Positions 14,400 through 19,481 of a stretch of 19,481 nt of DNA are shown one piece after another (position 1 is the stretch's first letter; each line of letters begins with the position of its first letter). The stretch covers positions 1 to 19,481 of the forward strand of contig CAAFQK010000078.1 in assembly GCA_900765115.1 (NCBI GenBank). Direction: 5' to 3'. Source of the DNA: an uncultured Collinsella sp. (GTDB lineage Bacteria; Actinomycetota; Coriobacteriia; Coriobacteriales; Coriobacteriaceae). A program made the translations under genes and the position numbers. The notes under the pieces are model-generated. The model was given only the letters and a program-made list of their open reading frames with translations. It ran no database searches and was not told the DNA's origin.

Positions 14400-15229
14400 G
14401 CAAGCACTCCACCTCCGCGCTCACCATGCGCGATGCGCTCTACGAGGCTCCCGGCCCCAAGATGCGCACCAAGATTCGCATCGGCACCGCCATCTCGCTC
14501 GTTGCCGTGGCCGCACTTGTCGTCCTCGTGCTGCAGCGCTTTTATGTGACCGGCCAGCTCTCGGTCCATTACTGGTACTTCTTTACGCACCTCACCACCT
14601 GGAAGTTCCTGCTTGCCGGCTTTGAGGGCACCGTTAAGGTTGCACTCACCGCCGGCGCCATCGCACTGGTTCTGGGCCTCGCCCTCATGCTCGGCCGCAC
14701 GAGCGATATTAAGCCGCTGCAGCTGGTCTGCCGCGTGCTCACCGATTTCTTCCGCGGCGTACCGAGCCTGCTGTTCATCTACTTCTTCTTTTTGGTGCTT
14801 CCGCAGTACAAGATCGCGCTGCCGTCGTTTTGGATGCTCACGCTGCCCGTCGCACTCGCCGCTGCCGGCGTGCTGGCCGAGATCTTCCGCGCCGGCGTCA
14901 ACGCCGTACCGCGCGGCCAGGTCGAGGCAGCCCAGGCACTCGGCCTCTCCAAGGCTAAAATCACCTTTAAAATCGTATTGCCGCAGGCTATTCGATTTAT
15001 CATTCCGTCGTTGATTTCGCAGCTCGTGGTCGTAGTCAAAGACACCACCGTCGCCTACGTGGTGAGCTACCCCGACCTCATGCAAAACGCCCGCGTGCTC
15101 ATTACCAACTACGATGCCCTCGTGTCGGTCTACCTGGTAATCGCGGTCATCTATATCCTCATCAACGTCGCGATTAACAAGGCCGCTGTCTACGTTTCGC
15201 ACAAGACCGGCGCGACCATCATCCGCTAA
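14396..15229 (+). CDS. Amino-acid ABC transporter permease (GluD-like)
   Basis: Second permease, 277 aa, longer than its partner because of an N-terminal cytoplasmic extension (1-~27) and an extra hydrophobic helix (~28-48). The EAA loop VPRGQVEAAQALGLSKAKIT followed by VLPQAIR (about 179-208) is clear. The start overlaps the stop of the first permease by four bases. Long N-terminal extensions of this sort are seen in GluD-type permeases of actinobacterial glutamate importers. It pairs with the 219-aa permease. Confidence 0.93.
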   Translation: MSKHSTSALTMRDALYEAPGPKMRTKIRIGTAISLVAVAALVVLVLQRFYVTGQLSVHYWYFFTHLTTWKFLLAGFEGTVKVALTAGAIALVLGLALMLGRTSDIKPLQLVCRVLTDFFRGVPSLLFIYFFFLVLPQYKIALPSFWMLTLPVALAAAGVLAEIFRAGVNAVPRGQVEAAQALGLSKAKITFKIVLPQAIRFIIPSLISQLVVVVKDTTVAYVVSYPDLMQNARVLITNYDALVSVYLVIAVIYILINVAINKAAVYVSHKTGATIIR

Positions 15230-15265
15230 CGCTTTACCATTTTGAGTCATAAGGAGCCGAGCACC

Positions 15266-16030
15266 ATGGCACAGAGCACTTCTTCTACCGGCAATCAGCC
15301 GCTGATTGAGCTCAAGCACGTCGATAAGCACTATGGCGATCTGCACGTTCTCAACGACATCAATCTCTCGGTCGACCGCGGTGAGGTCGTCGTTGTGATC
15401 GGACCCTCGGGCTCGGGCAAGTCGACCATGTGCCGAACCATCAACCGCTTGGAGACCATCGACTCGGGCGAGATCCTCATCGAAGGTCAGCCGCTTCCGC
15501 AGGAAGGCAAAGACCTTGCCCGCATGCGCGCCGAGTTGGGTATGGTGTTTCAGCAGTTCAACCTGTTCGCACATATGACCGTACTGCAGAACGTCATGCT
15601 GGGGCCGGTCGACGTGCTGGGCGTCTCCAAGGATGAGGCTCGCGAGCGCGCCATGGACCTACTGGGCCGCGTGGGCGTTGCCGAGCAGGCCGATAAGGTG
15701 CCCGCACAGCTCTCGGGCGGCCAGCAACAGCGCGTGGCCATCGCCCGTTCACTCGCCATGCAGCCCAAGGCCATGCTCTTTGACGAGCCCACAAGTGCCC
15801 TTGACCCCGAGATGATCAACGAGGTGCTCGAGGTCATGGTGCGCTTGGCGCAGCAGGGCATGACGATGATCGTCATCACGCACGAGATGAACTTTGCCCG
15901 CCGCGTGGCCGACCGCGTCGTGTTTATGGCCGACGGCCAGATCGTGGAAACCGGCACGCCCGACGAGTTCTTCGACCACCCCCAGACCAAGCGCGCCCAG
16001 GACTTCCTCAACTCCATCAAGGGCCACTAG
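15266..16030 (+). CDS. Amino-acid ABC transporter ATP-binding protein (GlnQ/GluA-like)
   Basis: Cytoplasmic ATPase of 254 aa that powers the importer. All motifs are intact: Walker A GPSGSGKST (46-54), Q-loop VFQQFNLF (94-101), signature LSGGQQQR (149-156), Walker B AMLFDEP (169-175) with the following TSALD D-loop, and the switch histidine His206 (VITHEM). I start at ATG 15266, preceded by AAGGAG nine bases upstream. The frame is open eight codons further, to a TTG at 15242, but the ribosome site lies inside that extension. It follows the second permease after 36 bp. Substrate assignment rests on the family (polar amino acids), not on this subunit. Confidence 0.95.
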   Translation: MAQSTSSTGNQPLIELKHVDKHYGDLHVLNDINLSVDRGEVVVVIGPSGSGKSTMCRTINRLETIDSGEILIEGQPLPQEGKDLARMRAELGMVFQQFNLFAHMTVLQNVMLGPVDVLGVSKDEARERAMDLLGRVGVAEQADKVPAQLSGGQQQRVAIARSLAMQPKAMLFDEPTSALDPEMINEVLEVMVRLAQQGMTMIVITHEMNFARRVADRVVFMADGQIVETGTPDEFFDHPQTKRAQDFLNSIKGH

Positions 16031-16117
16031 CCCAATTGCCACGCGGGCAAATTCATCACCAGCGTTTGTCCCGCGCCACCCCTATGCCATGTCCACCCGG
16101 ATTCGAAAGCCGCACCC

Positions 16118-16927
16118 ATGATCGGAACACGTACTTCCTCGTCCTATACCCCGCACGTCGACGTTGCCCCCGCCGACCGTCCGCTCATCCTCGTCGCGCC
16201 GCGTTGGGAAGAGGCAAAACCGTTTTTGAGCGAGACGCTCTCCCCCAACGAGGAAATCGCAAGTGTCTTTGTCGATGCCATCCTTGCCGCCGGTGGCCTG
16301 CCGCTGCAGATGTCTATTACCGAAGACGTCGATGTTATCCGGCATTACGTCGATATCGCCGACGGCATCGCCATTCCCGGCGGCCCGGACGTCAACCCCA
16401 AACACTGGGGCGACGAGCGTCCTTACGACCCCACGCTGTGCTGCGAGATTCGCGACCGTTTTGAGTTTAAGCTGGTTAACGAGGTGCTTCGCGCCAAGAA
16501 GCCGCTCTTTACCACCTGCCGAGGCACGCAGCTGCTCAATGTCGCCACCGGCGGCACCCTGTGCATGGACGTGCCGAGCCTGGGTGCGCGCGAGGGCCGC
16601 ACGCAGTGGCGCCATACCCACGTGCTCAACGATCCCGTGCACCCCGTCGAGGTCGTGCCGGGCTCGCTGCTGGAGCGCGCGGTTGGCGGGCACAGGCTGA
16701 TCCAGACCAACTCGGCACATCACTGCTGCGTCGACCGTCTGGGTAAAAGCACGCGCTTGGTCGCCAAGGCAACCGACGGCGTTCCCGAGTGCATCGAGGT
16801 CGAAGGCCAGCCATTCTGCCTGGGCGTGCAATGGCATCCTGAGTACACCTGGCAGACGCTCGAGACCGACTTTAACCTGTGGAAGTCGTTTGTCGAGGCA
16901 GCGGCTCAGGTTAAGCAGGCGCGCTAA
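16118..16927 (+). CDS. Gamma-glutamyl-gamma-aminobutyrate hydrolase family protein (peptidase C26, PuuD-like)
   Basis: Class-I glutamine amidotransferase-like hydrolase of 269 aa. The catalytic Cys134 lies in TTCRGTQLLNVATGG; the partner His240 and Glu242 are in QWHPE; PGGPDVNP (87-94) and NSAHH (198-202) match the family. PuuD hydrolyses gamma-glutamyl-GABA, and relatives cleave other gamma-glutamyl compounds. It lies 87 bp after the amino-acid ATPase, in the same direction, without a terminator between, so it is probably the last gene of that operon; that hints the importer handles gamma-glutamyl compounds or glutamate, which is an inference. The ribosome site is weak; no better in-frame start exists upstream. 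Confidence 0.88.
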   Translation: MIGTRTSSSYTPHVDVAPADRPLILVAPRWEEAKPFLSETLSPNEEIASVFVDAILAAGGLPLQMSITEDVDVIRHYVDIADGIAIPGGPDVNPKHWGDERPYDPTLCCEIRDRFEFKLVNEVLRAKKPLFTTCRGTQLLNVATGGTLCMDVPSLGAREGRTQWRHTHVLNDPVHPVEVVPGSLLERAVGGHRLIQTNSAHHCCVDRLGKSTRLVAKATDGVPECIEVEGQPFCLGVQWHPEYTWQTLETDFNLWKSFVEAAAQVKQAR

Positions 16928-16944
16928 CTCACGGGCGGCGCAAC

Positions 16945-16993
16945 AAAATAGGGCGCCCCGCCGACCACATGGTCCGACGGGGCGCCCTATTTT
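16945..16993. terminator. Bidirectional Rho-independent terminator
   Basis: A perfect 16-bp stem, AAAATAGGGCGCCCCG (16945-16960) with CGGGGCGCCCTATTTT (16978-16993), around a 17-nt loop. The A and T runs make it work on both strands, serving the rightward ABC/hydrolase operon and the leftward signalling pair. Confidence 0.95.
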
Positions 16994-17007
16994 ATCTATA
17001 TCTACGA

Positions 17008-17027
17008 CCTTGGAGCACGGTCCAAGG
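17008..17027 (-). other. Small hairpin after the HPt gene
   Basis: CCTTGGA (17008-17014) pairs perfectly with TCCAAGG (17021-17027) around a 6-nt loop, 11 bp past the HPt stop codon. It may add to the neighbouring bidirectional terminator; no T-run follows directly. Confidence 0.35.
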
Positions 17028-17038
17028 CTCGCGGTCTC

Positions 17039-17395
17039 TTACTCAGCCGCCTCACGCAGGGCCGACATCGTAGCCGCATACTGCTGACGCAGTGCATGTA
17101 TCCCGTCGCGAGCACCATCAACGGTGTTGGCATTACGCAACGCCTCGGTCACCACGACCGCCGGCTCATACAGATTGTCGAACCCCAGGTTCTGGCTCAC
17201 ACCCTTAAGCGTATGCACGGCCATAAACGCACCCTCAACGTCCCCTGCCGCCATAGCGGCCTCCAGCTTGTCCATGCTCTCGTCATCCAAGAACTTAAGG
17301 GCAAAGCGGGCGAGCATCTCCTCGCCCATCAGGCGAACGCTGGCACCGTTGTAATCGGCGCCGATCTTCTCATACGCTTCACGCATGGAACCCAT
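17039..17395 (-). CDS. HPt (histidine phosphotransfer) domain protein
   Basis: Stand-alone four-helix HPt protein of 118 aa. The phospho-accepting His61 lies in AVHTLKGVSQNLGF (59-72), the usual HxxKG arrangement, with a leading FALKFLDD-type helix. HPt proteins pass phosphate between a hybrid kinase and a response regulator. The gene lies 23 bp after the REC-containing regulator and is probably co-transcribed, so its likely partner is that receiver; no sensor kinase is in the window. AAGGAG lies nine bases before ATG 17395. Confidence 0.9.
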   Translation of the reverse strand: MGSMREAYEKIGADYNGASVRLMGEEMLARFALKFLDDESMDKLEAAMAAGDVEGAFMAVHTLKGVSQNLGFDNLYEPAVVVTEALRNANTVDGARDGIHALRQQYAATMSALREAAE

Positions 17396-17418
17396 GAATT
17401 AAAACTCCTTCGGTCAAA

Positions 17419-19299
17419 CTAAATCGTGGGGAACGCAACGACGTCGGCAGGACGTGCCAACGTTTCGGCAATACGGTCTTGCACCTCGAGCAGGCAGTCG
17501 AGCAGTAGCGGGTTAAACTCACCGCACTTGCCGTCCAGAATCATCTGAATCGCTTCCTGGTGCGGGATGGCATCCTTGTACACGCGCACGCTCGTGAGCG
17601 CGTCGTATACGTCGGCCACCGAAACCACCTGCGCGGCAATGGGGATCTCGTCGCCCTTAAGGCCGTCGGGATAGCCCTTGCCATCCCAGCGCTCGTGGTG
17701 CCAACGTGCGATCTGGTACGCATATTCCAGCAAGGAATTGCCGGCATGTTGGTGACCCAGCTCAAACAGCATGTCGGCACCGAGGGTGGTGTGCGTCTTC
17801 ATGATCTCGAACTCCTCGGACGTCAGGCGTCCGGGCTTGTTGAGGATCGCGTCGTCGATCGACATCTTGCCGATATCGTGGAGCGCCGAGGCCATGGCGA
17901 TCGTGGAGCGCTGTTCGTTGTCGAGCGGGAACTTGTCGCTGCGATGCACCAGGCAGCCCAGCAGCAGCTCGGTCAGCTTTTCGATATGCGTGACGTGCAG
18001 GCCGCTCTCGCCGTTGCGAAGCTCCATGACGCCGGCCATGATATCGATCAGCATGCGGCTGTTCTTGACACGCTCGTTGTACTGCTGAGACAGCAGGCTC
18101 GTCAGACGACGCTGCTTGGCATACAGGCGGATGGTATTGCTCACGCGGCGGCGAACGACGCGTGCGTTAAACGGACGGTTGATGTAATCCGAAGCACCCA
18201 GCTCGTAGGCGCGCAGCACCACGTCATCGGAATCCTCGCTCGAGATCATGATGACGGGCAGGCTATCGGCAACAGTTCGGCGTGACAGTTCGCCCAGTAC
18301 CTCAAACCCGTTCATACCCGGCATGATGATGTCGAGCAGCACAAGCGACAGCTCATCGCCGTAGCGGTCAACCAAATCGAGCGCCGTACGGCCGTTGTCC
18401 GTCTCCAAGACGCGATACTCGTCCTTGAGCATCTCGTTGAAGATAATACGGTTCATCTCGGAGTCATCGACGATAAGCACCGAGGGTTTTTCGCTTTGGA
18501 AGATCTCGATTGCATCGCTGTCGGTCACAACCGTACCGGGCTTTGCCTTGGCATGGCTTAAAAGCTGGACGGCACGGTTTACGCCCTCATCGACCGTCTC
18601 GCCATTGATGCGAACACCGCCCACGCATGCCGTAAGGCTTACATGCTCGTGACCAGGGACAATCGTGGCATGGACGGCATCGGATACATGACGCAGACGA
18701 CGGGCAAAGTCATCGGAGGGGATATTGGGCATGACGGCCACGAACTTGTCGCAGCCAAGGCGCACAAGCTCGTCAGTCGAACGAATGCCGCCGCGAATCG
18801 CCGCCGCCACGGCGCCGAGCGCGAGGTCACCGGCATGACGACCACAGGTATCGTTGAAGACCCTAAAATCATCGAGGTCAATCATCGCAACGCCCGCGTT
18901 CATGCGGGCGTTGCGAAGCTTCTCCTCGTAATAGCGGCGATTACGAACGCTCGTCAGCACATCGGTGTAGACAAGGTCCTCTTCTGCGACCTCTTGTTCA
19001 TCGATCGGGCGCACCATCAGCAAAACGTGAGGCTCGCCCTCGACCTTTAGAGGGCGCAGGCGGGCGCGGTACTCAACACCATCGTTGAGCAGTTGCTCCG
19101 ACACCTCATCGGAATCTGTCAAGGCCTCAAGACTCGACTGACGCAGACAAGGGCAGCGATCGCCGGCGAGCAGGCAGTTAGGCTCGCTCTTAATCTGATC
19201 GGCCGACAGCAAACGTACCACGGGGTAGGTCCTTGCGACACGGGCGACCTCGGCGGCGGCCTCCTCGTCGGTTAGATTGACCTCGTGATTATTGAGCAT
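17419..19299 (-). CDS. Degenerate GGDEF - receiver - HD-GYP signalling protein
   Basis: Soluble regulator of 626 aa. Order: an N-terminal region with C42, C49 and C51 (about 25-98, possibly PAS-like); a GGDEF-type domain (about 105-262) with DLDDF (141-145) but GCDKF (182-186) in place of GGDEF, while RSTD (173-176) keeps the inhibitory c-di-GMP site at the right spacing; a receiver (273-390) with D278/D279, phospho-acceptor D323, and Arg375 where a Lys is usual; then HD-GYP (about 412-615) with HD 474-475, HHERWDGKGYP (534-544). The HD-GYP part should hydrolyse c-di-GMP, whereas the GGDEF part probably only binds nucleotide. It precedes the HPt gene in the same operon. The start is ATG 19299, with AAAGGG about seven bases upstream. 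Confidence 0.9.
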   Translation of the reverse strand: MLNNHEVNLTDEEAAAEVARVARTYPVVRLLSADQIKSEPNCLLAGDRCPCLRQSSLEALTDSDEVSEQLLNDGVEYRARLRPLKVEGEPHVLLMVRPIDEQEVAEEDLVYTDVLTSVRNRRYYEEKLRNARMNAGVAMIDLDDFRVFNDTCGRHAGDLALGAVAAAIRGGIRSTDELVRLGCDKFVAVMPNIPSDDFARRLRHVSDAVHATIVPGHEHVSLTACVGGVRINGETVDEGVNRAVQLLSHAKAKPGTVVTDSDAIEIFQSEKPSVLIVDDSEMNRIIFNEMLKDEYRVLETDNGRTALDLVDRYGDELSLVLLDIIMPGMNGFEVLGELSRRTVADSLPVIMISSEDSDDVVLRAYELGASDYINRPFNARVVRRRVSNTIRLYAKQRRLTSLLSQQYNERVKNSRMLIDIMAGVMELRNGESGLHVTHIEKLTELLLGCLVHRSDKFPLDNEQRSTIAMASALHDIGKMSIDDAILNKPGRLTSEEFEIMKTHTTLGADMLFELGHQHAGNSLLEYAYQIARWHHERWDGKGYPDGLKGDEIPIAAQVVSVADVYDALTSVRVYKDAIPHQEAIQMILDGKCGEFNPLLLDCLLEVQDRIAETLARPADVVAFPTI

Positions 19300-19343
19300 A
19301 CGGGGCCCTTTCGATAGTTTCGCATGGAGCGGTGGGTTCCAAA

Positions 19344-19365
19344 TGTTACAAGGGTAACACCTTGT
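19344..19365. promoter_or_regulatory. Overlapping inverted repeats upstream of the HD-GYP gene
   Basis: TGTTAC-4 nt-GTAACA (19344-19359) overlaps ACAAGG-6 nt-CCTTGT (19348-19353/19360-19365). The two repeats share bases. They lie 45-66 bp upstream of the leftward regulator start, where its promoter or operator should be. Otherwise I see nothing in 19300-19444. Confidence 0.35.
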
Positions 19366-19444
19366 CGATGCAGGTAGGCACGTGGGTCGCGCGCGCAGAC
19401 GTGGTGTAAGAGTGTCCTGAGGTCCGTCGCTGCAAGTCCCGATG

Positions 19445-19481
19445 TTACTCCTTCTTGAGGCCGTGCTTCTCGACTATCTCG
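19445..19481 (-). CDS. Probable C-terminus of a leftward gene entering from the right edge
   Basis: Read on the minus strand, the last bases give EIVEKHGLKKE followed by TAA (19445-19447). The Lys/Glu-rich ending looks like a real protein C-terminus, and the direction matches the neighbouring gene. Only eleven codons are visible, so no family can be named, and chance is possible. Confidence 0.4.
   Translation of the reverse strand, partial: EIVEKHGLKKE

Noticed and set aside
15242..15265. TTG start eight codons upstream for the ABC ATPase
   Set aside because: The AAGGAG ribosome site lies within this extension and points to the ATG at 15266.
14366..15574. 402-codon minus-strand frame opposite the second permease and ATPase
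   Set aside because: Antisense shadow with His/Asp/Glu-rich composition; the permease and ATPase motifs on the plus strand are unmistakable.
17541..17780. Short minus-strand frame inside the HD-GYP domain region
   Set aside because: It is another frame of the same strand within a gene with a clear HD-GYP signature.

Overview
The window looks like chromosomal DNA from a high-GC gut anaerobe of the class Coriobacteriia, most like Collinsella. This is an inference from the GC-rich coding style, the gene set (large acyl-CoA dehydratase activase fusion, PF06541 membrane protein, DXS-like enzyme, degenerate GGDEF/HD-GYP regulator) and the intergenic repeats. No rRNA, tRNA, CRISPR array, prophage or intact insertion sequence was seen.

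Layout. Positions 1-16 are a pure C tract. From 49 to 8380 all genes read leftward; in transcription order they are amt, a P-II protein (glnK-like), a Cof-type HAD phosphatase, a TetR regulator starting at TTG, and a 1593-residue activase/dehydratase fusion. TetR and the fusion are 11 bp apart and look like an operon. amt and glnK are separated by a 100-bp imperfect palindrome, and upstream of amt is an 11-bp-phased array of GNAA half-sites. Further right, still leftward, an HD-domain protein and a PF06541 membrane protein form a two-gene unit (8579-10138).

From 10367 to 16927 genes read rightward. First comes a DXS-like thiamine-diphosphate enzyme ending in a strong terminator. Next is a 457-bp non-coding region with three 59-bp inverted-repeat elements, a REP-like palindrome and a good promoter. 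Then follows a polar amino-acid ABC transporter (lipoprotein, two permeases, ATPase) and a class-I glutamine amidotransferase-like hydrolase of the PuuD/C26 family. A bidirectional terminator at 16945-16993 separates this from a leftward signalling pair, an HPt protein and a GGDEF(degenerate)-REC-HD-GYP regulator. The last bases probably hold the C-terminus of another leftward gene.

Themes. Most of the recognisable genes concern nitrogen and amino-acid handling (Amt/P-II, amino-acid ABC importer, gamma-glutamyl hydrolase) and radical-type acyl-CoA dehydration of amino-acid-derived hydroxyacids. The items most worth a second look are the regularly spaced 59-bp elements, the DXS-like enzyme lacking canonical substrate-binding residues, the phased half-sites before amt, the P-II protein without Tyr51, and the GGDEF domain that has lost its catalytic signature but kept the inhibitory c-di-GMP site.
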